Assembly (NCBI RefSeq): GCF_036421915.1
Contig: NZ_JAZGOM010000013.1
From: Georgenia_A wangjunii
GTDB taxonomy: Bacteria > Actinomycetota > Actinomycetes > Actinomycetales > Actinomycetaceae
DNA: 64,000 nt
Direction: 5' to 3' (one strand)
Shown: positions 25,887 through 34,164 of the stretch, one piece after another
Numbering within the stretch: the first letter of the stretch is position 1
How the letters are laid out: every line of letters starts with the position of its first letter
Made by a program: the position numbers and the translations under genes
Notes under the pieces: generated by a model
Databases searched by the model: none
The model's input: the letters and a program-made list of their open reading frames with translations, nothing else
Told to the model about the DNA's origin: nothing

Positions 25887-26981
25887 TCAGGCGTCCGCGA
25901 GGACGACGACGGAGCGCAGGACGTCGCCCCGGAGCATCTTGGCGAAGGCCTCTTCGACGTCGCCGAGCCCGACCGTCTCGCTGACGAAGTCGTCGAGGTT
26001 GAGCCGGCCCTGGAGGTACAGGTCGATGAGCATCGGGAAGTCGCGGCTCGGCAGGCAGTCGCCGTACCAGGCGGACCTGAGCGACCCGCCCCGCCCGAAG
26101 ACCTCGTCGAGGGGGAGGGTGATCTCCGTGCCCGGGGCCGGGACGCCGACGAGGACGACGCGCCCGGCGAGGTCACGCGCCTCGAACGCCTGGCGGTAGG
26201 TCTGGGCGAGCCCCGCCGCGTCGATGACGAGGTCGGCGCCGAACCCGCCGGTGAGCTCGCGGATGCGCTCCACCGGGTCCGCCTCGCGGGAGTTGACGGT
26301 GTGCGTCGCGCCGAACTTCCGCGCCCACTCGAGCTTCCGGTCCTCGACGTCGACGGCGATGATCGTCGTCGCGCCGGCCAGCGCCGCGCCCGCGATGGCG
26401 GCGTCGCCCACGCCCCCGCAGCCGATGACCGCGACGGACTCGCCGCGCGTGACCTCACCGGTGTTGATCGCCGCGCCGATGCCGGCCATGACGCCGCAGC
26501 CGACGAGGCCGGCGACCTGCGGCGGGACGGCCGCGTCCACCTTCGTGCACTGCCCGGCGGCGACGAGGGTCTTCTCGGCGAACGCCCCGATCCCCAGCGC
26601 CGGGCTCAGCTCGGTGCCGTCGAGGAGCGTCATCTTCTGCGTCGCGTTGTGGGTGCTGAAGCAGTACCAGGGCTTGCCCTTGGCGCAGGCGCGGCACTGC
26701 CCGCACACGGCGCGCCAGTTGAGGACGACGTAGTCACCGGGAGCGACCTCGGTGACGCCGGGGCCGACGGCCTCGACGATGCCGGCGGCCTCGTGGCCGA
26801 GCAGGTAGGGGAAGTCGTCGCCCACCCCGCCGGCGACGTAGTGGTGGTCCGTCTGGCAGACCCCGCAGGCCTGGACCTTGACGACCGCCTCACCGGGACC
26901 GGGGTCCGGGACGACGATCGTCGTCAGCTCGACGGGCGCGCCCTTGGCGCGCGAGATGACACCTTGCACGTGCTGCGGCAT
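25887..26981 (-). CDS. mscR: S-(hydroxymethyl)mycothiol dehydrogenase
   Basis: This 364-residue zinc-dependent medium-chain dehydrogenase oxidises the formaldehyde-mycothiol adduct with NAD. The N-terminal MPQHVQGVISRAKGAPVEL is diagnostic of this subgroup. The catalytic zinc site begins at GVCQTDHHY and GHEAAG. The structural zinc lobe is CGQCRACAKGKPWYC, and the dinucleotide loop is GCGGVGDAAIAG. The ATG follows GGAGGT. It forms an operon with the metallo-hydrolase downstream. It implies that the organism makes mycothiol, typical of Actinobacteria. A less specific class III-like alcohol dehydrogenase is the alternative. Confidence 0.9.
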   Translation of the reverse strand: MPQHVQGVISRAKGAPVELTTIVVPDPGPGEAVVKVQACGVCQTDHHYVAGGVGDDFPYLLGHEAAGIVEAVGPGVTEVAPGDYVVLNWRAVCGQCRACAKGKPWYCFSTHNATQKMTLLDGTELSPALGIGAFAEKTLVAAGQCTKVDAAVPPQVAGLVGCGVMAGIGAAINTGEVTRGESVAVIGCGGVGDAAIAGAALAGATTIIAVDVEDRKLEWARKFGATHTVNSREADPVERIRELTGGFGADLVIDAAGLAQTYRQAFEARDLAGRVVLVGVPAPGTEITLPLDEVFGRGGSLRSAWYGDCLPSRDFPMLIDLYLQGRLNLDDFVSETVGLGDVEEAFAKMLRGDVLRSVVVLADA

Positions 26982-27063
26982 GCCTGACCTCCGTGGTGCG
27001 GGACCGGTCCAGCGACCATACAGCGGGGCTCCGGCCGTGCGACCGGAGCGCCTGGTGGCAGGC

Positions 27064-27090
27064 GACGCCGGGCGTGCCCGTGCCGGCGTC
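27064..27090 (-). terminator. Terminator after tRNA-Ser(TGA)
   Basis: GACGCCGG and CCGGCGTC form a perfect 8-bp stem with an 11-nt loop just past the tRNA 3' end. Confidence 0.6.
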
Positions 27091-27093
27091 GAG

Positions 27094-27181
27094 CGGAGGG
27101 CAAGGGATTCGAACCCTTGGTGCGGGGTCACCGCACAACGGTTTTCAAGACCGTCACATTCGGCCGCTCTGTCAGCCCTCC
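27094..27181 (-). tRNA. tRNA-Ser (anticodon TGA)
   Basis: This 88-nt class II tRNA has acceptor stem GGAGGGC/GCCCTCC with discriminator G. The anticodon loop CTTGAAA is between ACGGT and ACCGT. It has a long variable arm and T-loop GTTCGAATC. It reads UCN codons ending in A or G. Confidence 0.96.
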
Positions 27182-27405
27182 AGCCCCACGGCGCCAGGCG
27201 CCAGGGACGCCGGCAAGTCTAGGGGAGCCGGTCCCCGCCACGACGTCGCTGCCTGAGCGCGTGCTGCGCTCGATCGGCGGGCTGCTCGCGGTGCCCGCGG
27301 CTCCCCCCGCGCCCCGGCAGACCCTCGGGTTCCGCGGCCCGCACCCCGGACCCGCGCCCTGCACCTGCCGCCAGCCCCGCCCCTGCCCCCCAGCGCACCT
27401 CGTCC

Positions 27406-27411
27406 TAGCAT
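27406..27411 (+). promoter_or_regulatory. Likely -10 box of a leaderless transcript (quinone oxidoreductase gene)
   Basis: TAGCAT lies 6 nt before the ATG and no ribosome site is present, so transcription probably begins at the start codon. Confidence 0.55.
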
Positions 27412-27417
27412 CGACAG

Positions 27418-28386
27418 ATGCGTGCGATCACTGTGACCGATGACGGCACCCTCGAGCTGACCGAGGTCGAGACACCCACGGCCGGGCCCGGCGAGGTCCT
27501 CGTCGACGTAGCGGCCGCGGGCGTCAACCGCGCCGACCTCCTCCAGCGCGCCGGGAACTACCCGCCCCCGCCCGGCGCCTCACCGATCCTCGGGCTCGAG
27601 TGCTCGGGCACGATCGCCGCCGTCGGCGAGGGCGTGCGGGGCTGGGACGTCGGCCAGGACGTCACCGCGCTCCTCGACGGCGGTGGGTATGCCGAGCGCG
27701 TCGCGGTGCCCGCTGGGCAGCTGCTCCCGGTGCCCGCGGGGCTCGACCTCGTCGACGCCGCCGGCCTGCCCGAGGCCGTGTGCACGGTGTGGTCCAACCT
27801 CGTCCACGTCGCGGGCCTGCGCGCCGGGGAGACGCTCCTCGTCCAGGGCGGGTCCGGCGGGGTGGGCTCGGTCGCCCTCCAGGTGGCGGCTGCCCTCGGC
27901 ACCCGCGTCCTCACGACCGCCGGCGGGCCGGAACGGGTCGCCCGCTGCCTCGAGCTCGGCGCCGACGTCGCCATCGACCACCGCGCGGAGGACGTCCTCA
28001 CCGCCGTCCGGGAGCACACGGGCGGGCGGGGTGTCGACGTCGTCCTCGACGTCCTCGGCGCCGGTGGGCTCGCCGTCAACGTCCCCGCCCTCGCCGTCGG
28101 CGGGCGCCTCGTCGTCATCGGCACCCAGCAGGGCCGCCGCGGGGAGCTCGACCTCGGGGCGCTGCTCACGCGCCGGGCGAGCATCCACGCGACGACCCTG
28201 CGGGCGCGGCCCCGCGCCGAGAAGGCCGCCATCGTGGCCGACGTCCGCGCCCAGGCCTGGCCGATGCTCGACGACGGCCGGCTGAGCGCCGTCGTCCACG
28301 CGCGGCTCCCCCTCGCGGACGCGGACCGCGCGCACGCACTCATGGACAGCGGCGAGGTGTTCGGCAAGGTGCTCCTCGTGCCCTGA
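27418..28386 (+). CDS. NAD(P)H:quinone oxidoreductase-like protein (PIG3/zeta-crystallin type)
   Basis: This 322-residue zinc-less medium-chain reductase has GVNRADLLQRAGNYPPPPGASP near residues 36-55, characteristic of the TP53I3/PIG3-like subgroup. The NADPH-binding loop is VQGGSGGVGSVALQVA. KVLLVP closes the C-terminus. It probably reduces quinones or other electrophiles. It is followed after 59 nt by a TipA-type regulator in the same direction, but that gene has its own palindrome and ribosome site, so co-transcription is uncertain. Confidence 0.88.
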   Translation: MRAITVTDDGTLELTEVETPTAGPGEVLVDVAAAGVNRADLLQRAGNYPPPPGASPILGLECSGTIAAVGEGVRGWDVGQDVTALLDGGGYAERVAVPAGQLLPVPAGLDLVDAAGLPEAVCTVWSNLVHVAGLRAGETLLVQGGSGGVGSVALQVAAALGTRVLTTAGGPERVARCLELGADVAIDHRAEDVLTAVREHTGGRGVDVVLDVLGAGGLAVNVPALAVGGRLVVIGTQQGRRGELDLGALLTRRASIHATTLRARPRAEKAAIVADVRAQAWPMLDDGRLSAVVHARLPLADADRAHALMDSGEVFGKVLLVP

Positions 28387-28413
28387 CGAACCACCTGGCG
28401 CTGTCCGCTTGAC

Positions 28414-28430
28414 CCTCACGCGACGTGAGG
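28414..28430 (+). promoter_or_regulatory. Palindrome before the TipA-type gene (candidate MerR operator)
   Basis: CCTCACG-CGA-CGTGAGG is a perfect 7-bp inverted repeat directly after TTGACC, a -35-like hexamer. MerR proteins bind such repeats in their own promoters. No TANNNT box is seen at 17-19 nt. Confidence 0.5.
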
Positions 28431-28445
28431 CAGGAGGGTTGGTCC

Positions 28446-29225
28446 ATGACCGCGACAGACGAGGAGACGACGGTGCTCACGGTGGGTCAGGTGGCTGCCC
28501 GGTACGGCGTCACGGTGCGCACGCTGCACCACTACGACGACGTCGGGCTGCTCACCCCCAGCGCACGCAGCCGCTCGGGCTACCGGCAGTACACGCCCGA
28601 CGACCTCACGCGCCTGCAGCACATCGTCGTCTACCGGCGCCTCGGCTTCCCGCTCGAGGCGATCGCGGAGCTGCTCGACGGTGGCGCCGTCGTCGAGCAC
28701 CTCCGGCGTCAGAAGGACGTGGTCATGTCCCGGCTGGACGAGATGAAGGATCTCGTCACGGCCATCGACCGAGCACTGGAGCAGGAGATGAACGGAACAA
28801 ACCTCACCCCCGACGAGCAGAAGGAGCTCTTCGGCGACGGGTTCGAGGACGAGTACGCGGCCGAGGCCGAGGAGCGTTGGGGCGACACGGACGCGTGGCG
28901 GCAGTCACAGGCCCGGACGTCGCGCTACACGAAGACGGACTGGGAGGAGATCAGCGCGGAGACCGCGGCGATCAACGCCGCGTACGTCGCCGCGATGGAG
29001 GCGGGGCTGCCGGCATCGAGCCCGGAGGCGATGGACGCGGCGGAGCGCGCGCGGGTCCAGATCCACGAGCGCTTCTACGACATCGACGCCGAGTTCCACC
29101 GCAACCTCGGCGACATGTACGTCGCCGACCCGCGCTTCGCGAAGACGTACGAGGACATCCACCCCGGACTGGCCGGGTACGTCCGTGACGCCATCCACGC
29201 GAACGCGGACCGGCAGGCCGGCTGA
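28446..29225 (+). CDS. MerR-family regulator with TipAS drug-binding domain (TipAL-like)
   Basis: This 259-residue regulator has a MerR winged helix at residues about 15-85: TVGQVAARYGVTVRTLHHYD and RSGYRQYTPDDLTRLQ. A coiled coil follows, then a TipAS/albicidin-resistance-type globular domain (about 120-255) with LTPDEQKELFGDGFEDEYAAEA and FHRNLGDMYVADPRF. In Streptomyces TipAL, thiopeptide antibiotics bind the C-terminal domain and activate transcription. The ATG follows GGAGGG. An in-frame ATG at 28788, preceded by GGAG at 6-nt spacing, could make the free TipAS domain. Confidence 0.9.
   Translation: MTATDEETTVLTVGQVAARYGVTVRTLHHYDDVGLLTPSARSRSGYRQYTPDDLTRLQHIVVYRRLGFPLEAIAELLDGGAVVEHLRRQKDVVMSRLDEMKDLVTAIDRALEQEMNGTNLTPDEQKELFGDGFEDEYAAEAEERWGDTDAWRQSQARTSRYTKTDWEEISAETAAINAAYVAAMEAGLPASSPEAMDAAERARVQIHERFYDIDAEFHRNLGDMYVADPRFAKTYEDIHPGLAGYVRDAIHANADRQAG
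28778..28790 (+). promoter_or_regulatory. Internal ribosome site and ATG for a TipAS-like short form
   Basis: GGAG is followed 6 nt later by ATG in frame (MNGTNLTPDEQ). The shorter product would be 145 residues, matching the known TipAS size. Confidence 0.5.
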
Positions 29226-29245
29226 CCGCACCGCCACCGGCCGGC

Positions 29246-29275
29246 GCCCTGACCCTCGCGGACGAGGGTCAGGGC
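29246..29275. terminator. Bidirectional terminator overlapping the AGE gene stop
   Basis: GCCCTGACCCTC and GAGGGTCAGGGC form a perfect 12-bp stem with a 6-nt loop. The right arm includes the stop codon of the minus-strand isomerase gene. Confidence 0.82.
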
Positions 29276-30633
29276 ATCGGGTGGCGGTTGTCGAGGAGCC
29301 CGGCCGCGACCGCGGGGGCGAACGCCGGCGTGAGCGGCAGACGCCCGACGAGGGTGGCCTGGAGCGAGTGGTAGATGTCCGGCTTGCCGGGCCACGTCTT
29401 CTCGCTCGGGCCGTTGCGCGGGCTCAGCTCGTGGCGCCATGCCCCGGGCGCCTCGATGAGGTGGACGGCGGCGTAGTCCCACCAGGTCCGGTACCACTCG
29501 TCGTAGCGGTCCTCACCGGTGGCCGCCTGGAGCGCGGCGGCTGCGGCGATCCCCTCGCAGACCACCCAGTGCATGCGCTCGCGCACGACCGGCTCGCCGG
29601 TGAAGTCGACGGTGTAGACGAAACCGTCGGCGCCGTCGACGGCCCAGCCCTCCTCGACGGAGCGGTCGAACAGGGCACGTGCGGACTCGAGCATCCACGG
29701 CTCCGCCTCACGCCGGCGCACGAGGAGCGCCTCGCGGGCGTGGAGGACGAGCCTGGCCCACTCGAGCCAGTGCCCGACTGTGGCTCCGAAGGGCCGGAAG
29801 GGGTGCGCCGGCTGCTCGCGGTTGTAGTCGAGCAGCGCCTCCCACCCCGGGCCGAAGTGCTCGGGGATGCGCCAGTGATTCTCCCGCGCGAACGAGTCGA
29901 GGACGCGGCGCGTGATGCGCACGGCGCGGTCGAGCCAGCGGTCGTCGCCCGTCACGTCCGCCGCCGCGAGGTACGCCTCGACGGTGTGCATGTTCGCGTT
30001 GACGCCGCGGTACTCCTCGCACGCGGAGAACGAGCGGTCCCAGGACTCGACGACCATCCCCTCGTCCTCGCTCCAGAAGTGCCGGTCGCTCACGGCAAGG
30101 GCCTCGTCGAGGAGCTCGCGCGTCCCCGGGCGCCCGGCGGCCGCCGCCGACGCGGCGGCGAGGACGACGAACGCGTGGGCGTAGGCCTCCTTGGCGTCGA
30201 CGACCACGCGCGGGTCCGACGGCGCGGCGGCGCCACCGGCATGCGCATCGGCGCCCACCTCGGTGCTGGCGTCTGCGTCAGCCTCGGTGCCGGCACCGGC
30301 GTCAGTCCCGGCGGTGGCCACGTCCTCCACCCGGGCCTCGACGGCCGAGTACCAGCCGCCGTGCTCGGCGTCGGCGAACGCCCCCCGCAGGGCGGCGATG
30401 CCGTGATCGACGAGCGGGCCGAAGCCCGGGCGCCCCAGCATCGCGCCGAGAGCGAAGCAGTGCGTCATGCGGGCGTTGACCCACAGCTCGGCCGGCTTCG
30501 CCGGGTCGACCGCGCCGTCGGCGTCGAGGTACCCGAAGCCGGTCCGCAGCCGCGCCCCCCGTCCGAAGGCGAGCAGTGCGTCGGTCTCGGCGCTCAACCA
30601 CTGCGCGTGGGTCTTCGAGCCCAGCCAGGTCAT
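29269..30633 (-). CDS. AGE-family sugar isomerase/epimerase (mannose isomerase-like)
   Basis: This 454-residue enzyme has the (alpha/alpha)6-barrel typical of N-acylglucosamine 2-epimerase and YihS/mannose isomerase. Visible are RMTHCFALGAML, EHGGWY, KEAYAHAFVVLA, YRGVNANMHTVEAYLAA, HPFRPFGATVGHWLEWARL and GFVYTVDFTGEPV. The conserved His residues in these motifs fit aldose-ketose isomerases acting on mannose. A 38-residue Ala/Thr/Asp/Glu-rich insertion (about 104-142) is unusual. The ATG follows AAGGAGG. The gene lies downstream of a sugar ABC operon, separated by a hairpin. With the GH92 enzyme it suggests mannose use (inference). Confidence 0.85.
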   Translation of the reverse strand: MTWLGSKTHAQWLSAETDALLAFGRGARLRTGFGYLDADGAVDPAKPAELWVNARMTHCFALGAMLGRPGFGPLVDHGIAALRGAFADAEHGGWYSAVEARVEDVATAGTDAGAGTEADADASTEVGADAHAGGAAAPSDPRVVVDAKEAYAHAFVVLAAASAAAAGRPGTRELLDEALAVSDRHFWSEDEGMVVESWDRSFSACEEYRGVNANMHTVEAYLAAADVTGDDRWLDRAVRITRRVLDSFARENHWRIPEHFGPGWEALLDYNREQPAHPFRPFGATVGHWLEWARLVLHAREALLVRRREAEPWMLESARALFDRSVEEGWAVDGADGFVYTVDFTGEPVVRERMHWVVCEGIAAAAALQAATGEDRYDEWYRTWWDYAAVHLIEAPGAWRHELSPRNGPSEKTWPGKPDIYHSLQATLVGRLPLTPAFAPAVAAGLLDNRHPMP

Positions 30634-30716
30634 CGGTCCTCCTTGATCGCTTCCGCCCGAGGCTACTGCGCCCGGGCCGCCCTCCAGCACGGCGGAAGCC
30701 TCCGAGCCGGCGCGAC

Positions 30717-30749
30717 GGAGCCGCGGGCGCCCGTGGCACCCGCGGCTCC
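30717..30749 (-). terminator. Terminator after the sugar ABC operon
   Basis: GGAGCCGCGGG and CCCGCGGCTCC, a perfect 11-bp stem with an 11-nt loop, lie 9 nt past the permease stop and before the isomerase gene. Confidence 0.75.
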
Positions 30750-30757
30750 GGCGCGGC

Positions 30758-31711
30758 TCAGCCCTTGACGGACCCGGCCAGGAGTCCTCGCACGAAGTAC
30801 TTCTGCAACGAGAGGAACACGATGACGGGCACGATGATCGAGACGAAGGCGCCCGCCGTGAGGAGGTGCCAGTCCTGACCGCGCGAACCGGCCATCTCCG
30901 CCAGCCGCGCGGTGAGCGGCTGGACGGCGTTGTTGCCGCCGGTGAACGTGAGGCCGACGAGCAGGTCGTTCCACACCCACAGGAACTGGAAGATCGCGAA
31001 GCTCGCGATCGCCGGCACGAGGAGCGGGAGCATGACGCGCAGGAACACGGTCACGTGCCCGGCGCCGTCCACCCGCGCCGCCTCGATGAGCTCCCGCGGG
31101 ATCTCCGACATGAAGTTGTGGAGGAGGAACGTCGCCAGCGGCATGGCGAAGCACGCGTGCGCGACCCACACCGCGAGGTAGGGGAACGCCTCGCTCGCGG
31201 CCGTGCCGGAGAAGATCCGCAGGAGCGGGATGAGCGCCATCTGCAGCGGCACGATCTGGAGCGCGAAGACGAGGATGAACACGGTGTCCCGGCCCCGCCA
31301 CTGGAGCACGGAGAACGCGTAGGCGGCCATCGTCGCGACGACGAGCGGGATGACCGTCGCCGGCACCGTGATGACGACGGAGTTGATGAAGAAGCCCGAC
31401 AGGGCACCCGAGGAGGCGCGCCCGAAGAGCACCTCGGAGTAGTTCTCCAGCGTGAACGCCGGGTTGGCGAAGAACGTCCACCAGCCCGACGTACGGATGT
31501 CCGACTCGGGCCGCACCGAGCTGAGGAGCATGCCGACGATGGGGATCGTCCACAGGAGCGCGACGACGACGGCGACGGCGGAACCCACCCGGGAGGTGAG
31601 CATCTGCTTGGCCCGGCTGCTGGCCGAGCGCCCCGACGTCATCGGGTCGGGCAGCGTGCGCGAGCGCCCCGGCTCCGCGATCGCGGGGTTGGCAGGTGTG
31701 GTGCCGCTCAT
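30758..31711 (-). CDS. Carbohydrate ABC transporter permease (MalG-type)
   Basis: This 317-residue permease has about six membrane spans. A charged N-terminal tail precedes the first span (AVAVVVALLWTIPIVGMLLS). The EAA motif is ELIEAARVDGAGHVTVFLRVMLPLL, the contact site for the ATPase. The C-terminus QKYFVRGLLAGSVKG is typical of MalG-like proteins. No ATPase gene lies nearby, so a shared MsiK-type ATPase is likely, as in other actinobacteria. The ATG overlaps the MalF-type stop by 4 nt. Confidence 0.9.
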   Translation of the reverse strand: MSGTTPANPAIAEPGRSRTLPDPMTSGRSASSRAKQMLTSRVGSAVAVVVALLWTIPIVGMLLSSVRPESDIRTSGWWTFFANPAFTLENYSEVLFGRASSGALSGFFINSVVITVPATVIPLVVATMAAYAFSVLQWRGRDTVFILVFALQIVPLQMALIPLLRIFSGTAASEAFPYLAVWVAHACFAMPLATFLLHNFMSEIPRELIEAARVDGAGHVTVFLRVMLPLLVPAIASFAIFQFLWVWNDLLVGLTFTGGNNAVQPLTARLAEMAGSRGQDWHLLTAGAFVSIIVPVIVFLSLQKYFVRGLLAGSVKG

Positions 31712-32694
31712 GATCCACGCACCTCCCTGTTCTTGATCATCTGTCGGACGTTGAAGACGACGATGGGGATGACGAGCACGAAGATGACGACCGCGAGCGC
31801 CGAGCCCGTGCCGGCGTTGCCGAACGTGAACGACTGGTCGTACATCATGTTGGCGAGCACCTGGGTGTCGAACCGAGCACCCGTCATCGTGCGGGGGATG
31901 TCGAAGATCTTCAGCGTCGCGATCGTGATCGTCGTGACGACGACGACGAGCGTGGGCCGGATGCTCGGCACCGTGATGTTGCGGAACATCTGCCAGGCGC
32001 TCACGCCGTCGAGGCGCGCGGCCTCGACGATGTCGTCCGGGATCGCCTTGATGGCCGCGGAGAGCAGGACCATGGCGAAACCGGCCTGGATCCAGATCAT
32101 GACGACGATGAGGAAGAACGTGTTCCACGGCGCGTCCTGGAGGAACCGCACCGGCTCGAGCCCGACGCCCGTGATGATCGCGTTGAGCAGCCCGATCTGC
32201 TCCTGGGCGGCGCCGCGGTACTCGTAGACGAACTTCCAGATGATCCCCGCGCCGACGAACGAGATGGCCATCGGCGTGAAGAGCAGCGTCTTGGCGACCT
32301 TCTCGAACTTCGCGCGGTCGATGAGGATCGCGTAGAGCAGGCCGACGCCGGTCGACACGGTCGGCACGAGGACGACCCACCAGAAGGTGTTGATGAACGA
32401 CTGCAGCGAGTCGGGGTTGCTCAGGACCCACGCGTAGTTGTCGAGACCGACCCACGTGCTGCTCGAGCGGTCCATGAAGGACATCATCGTCGTGCGGATC
32501 GCGGGGTAGATGAGCCCGACGCCGAGGAGCGCGAGGGCGGGGCCGCCGAAGAGCAGCACCATCCAGATCGTCCGCGAGCGCCCCGCCACCCGGTCCGCGA
32601 CCTTGGCGAGCAGGAGGAGGACGGCGACGACGGCGAGGAAGGCGACGACGGCCAGGATCATCTGGCCGAACTTGGAGTAGAGGAAGAAGTCCAC
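31708..32694 (-). CDS. Carbohydrate ABC transporter permease (MalF-type)
   Basis: This 328-residue permease has seven to eight hydrophobic spans. An extra N-terminal span (LAVVAFLAVVAVLLLLAKVA) precedes the core. The EAA loop is DIVEAARLDGVSAWQMFRNI. The YAWVLSNPDSL and LKIFDIPRTMTGA segments are common in alpha-glucoside-type (AglF-like) permeases. A GTG start follows a GGGAGC site. A strong hairpin between the binding-protein gene and this one probably lowers permease output. Confidence 0.9.
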   Translation of the reverse strand: MDFFLYSKFGQMILAVVAFLAVVAVLLLLAKVADRVAGRSRTIWMVLLFGGPALALLGVGLIYPAIRTTMMSFMDRSSSTWVGLDNYAWVLSNPDSLQSFINTFWWVVLVPTVSTGVGLLYAILIDRAKFEKVAKTLLFTPMAISFVGAGIIWKFVYEYRGAAQEQIGLLNAIITGVGLEPVRFLQDAPWNTFFLIVVMIWIQAGFAMVLLSAAIKAIPDDIVEAARLDGVSAWQMFRNITVPSIRPTLVVVVTTITIATLKIFDIPRTMTGARFDTQVLANMMYDQSFTFGNAGTGSALAVVIFVLVIPIVVFNVRQMIKNREVRGS

Positions 32695-32722
32695 GCTGAG
32701 CAGCTCCCTTCAGGAGACCGCG

Positions 32723-32752
32723 GCGGGGGCACGGCATACGCCGTGCCCCCGC
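32723..32752 (-). terminator. Intercistronic hairpin between sugar-binding protein and permease genes
   Basis: GCGGGGGCACGGC and GCCGTGCCCCCGC form a perfect 13-bp stem with an ATAC loop. Such hairpins after binding-protein genes cause partial termination or 3' mRNA protection. Confidence 0.75.
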
Positions 32753-32764
32753 TCGTCGGTCAGG

Positions 32765-34150
32765 TCAGCCGGCCGGCCAGGCGGCCTCGATGTTGTCGAG
32801 GACCGACTGCGTGTCGGAGCCGTTGATCCAGTCGACCATCCCGGTCCAGAACGCGCCGGCGCCCACCTCGGACGGCATCATGTCCGAGCCGTCGAACCGG
32901 ACAACGGTGTCCTCGGCCTGGAAGAGCTCGATGGCCTGGCGGAGCACGTCGGAGGTGGCCAGCTCCGGGTCGACGTCGAGGTGCGCCGAGGTGACGCCGC
33001 CGATCTCGACGCGGGTGTTCGCCCACTCCCCGGAGGACATGAAGTGCTGGACCGCCTGTGTGGCCTCGCGGTCGTTGAAGGCAGCGACGAACTCGCCCGC
33101 GACGAGCAGCGGGGTCGCGCCGGCCTCCGTGCCGGGCAGCGGGAACGCGAACACGTCACCCTCGGGGCTGACGTCCGTGCCCGCCGGCCACTGGGCCTCG
33201 TAGAAGGAAGCCTGGCGGTGGAGGAAGCAGTTGCCGTCGAGGATCGGCAGGCCACCGTCGTTGAAGGACGTCGTCGCGATGGAGCGCGAGTCGCCGAGCC
33301 CGCCGTTGACGTAGTTGTCGTCCTTGAGGATCGCGCCAGCCATGTCGACGGCCTCGACGATCTGCGGGTCGTTGAAGGGGATCTCGTGCGCGACCCACTG
33401 GTCGTAGACGTCGCCGCCGCCGACGCGCAGGACGAGGTCCTCAATCCAGTCGGTGGCGGGCCAGCCGGTCGCACCGGCCGACTCGATGCCGGCACACCAG
33501 GGCTTGACGGTGTCGGAGCCCTGGTCGGATGCGATCTGCTCGGTCAGCTCCATGAGCGCGTCCCACGTCTCGGGGACCTCGTAGCCGTTCTCCTCGAACG
33601 CCTGCGGCGGGTACCAGACGAAGGACTTGACCGAGGAGAGCATGGGCGAGGCGTAGAAGTCGCCGTCGACCGTTCCGTAGGTCTTCCAGTCCTCGGTCCA
33701 GCCCTCGTCGACGTTCGCCTCGACCTCCTCGGTGGCGGGCAGGACGTGGCCGTCACGCACCATGCGCTGAAGGAGGCCAGGCTGGGGGATCGCCGCGAGG
33801 TCGGGGGCGTTGCCGCCCTCGGCCTGGACGACGAGCTGCTGCTCGAACTCGCCGGAGCCGTTGTGAGTGACCTCGATGCCGGTGCACTCGGTGAACTGCT
33901 CGAACGAGTCCTGCATCTGGTCTGCCTCGACCTCGCGGATCGAGGTGAACAGGGTGACCTCCTCACCCTCGAACGTGCCGTACTCCTCGAAGGCCGAGCA
34001 GTCGCCGTCGGCGCTGGCGTCACCGCCGCCACCGCCACCGCCACCACCTCCGCCACCGAGGTCGTCAGCGCCGCCGCACGCGGCGAGCGCGAGCACGAGG
34101 GTCAGGGAGCCTGCTGTCACGGCGACCTTGCGTCGTCCGGTTCGAACCAT
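32765..34150 (-). CDS. Carbohydrate ABC transporter substrate-binding lipoprotein
   Basis: This 461-residue family 1 solute-binding lipoprotein is anchored at Cys25 (LALAAC). A run of about twelve Gly residues forms the tether. The mature fold includes EVTLFTSIREVEADQMQ, GGNAPDLAAIPQPGLL, FVWYPPQAFEENGYEVP, TGWPATDWIEDLVLRVGG and FWTGMVDWINGSDTQSVL. It resembles AglE-like alpha-glucoside or oligosaccharide binders; the sugar is not determined. The ATG follows GAGGAGGAA. A LacI-type palindrome overlaps the leader just upstream. Confidence 0.9.
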   Translation of the reverse strand: MVRTGRRKVAVTAGSLTLVLALAACGGADDLGGGGGGGGGGGGDASADGDCSAFEEYGTFEGEEVTLFTSIREVEADQMQDSFEQFTECTGIEVTHNGSGEFEQQLVVQAEGGNAPDLAAIPQPGLLQRMVRDGHVLPATEEVEANVDEGWTEDWKTYGTVDGDFYASPMLSSVKSFVWYPPQAFEENGYEVPETWDALMELTEQIASDQGSDTVKPWCAGIESAGATGWPATDWIEDLVLRVGGGDVYDQWVAHEIPFNDPQIVEAVDMAGAILKDDNYVNGGLGDSRSIATTSFNDGGLPILDGNCFLHRQASFYEAQWPAGTDVSPEGDVFAFPLPGTEAGATPLLVAGEFVAAFNDREATQAVQHFMSSGEWANTRVEIGGVTSAHLDVDPELATSDVLRQAIELFQAEDTVVRFDGSDMMPSEVGAGAFWTGMVDWINGSDTQSVLDNIEAAWPAG

Positions 34151-34164
34151 TGCCGATTCCTCCT

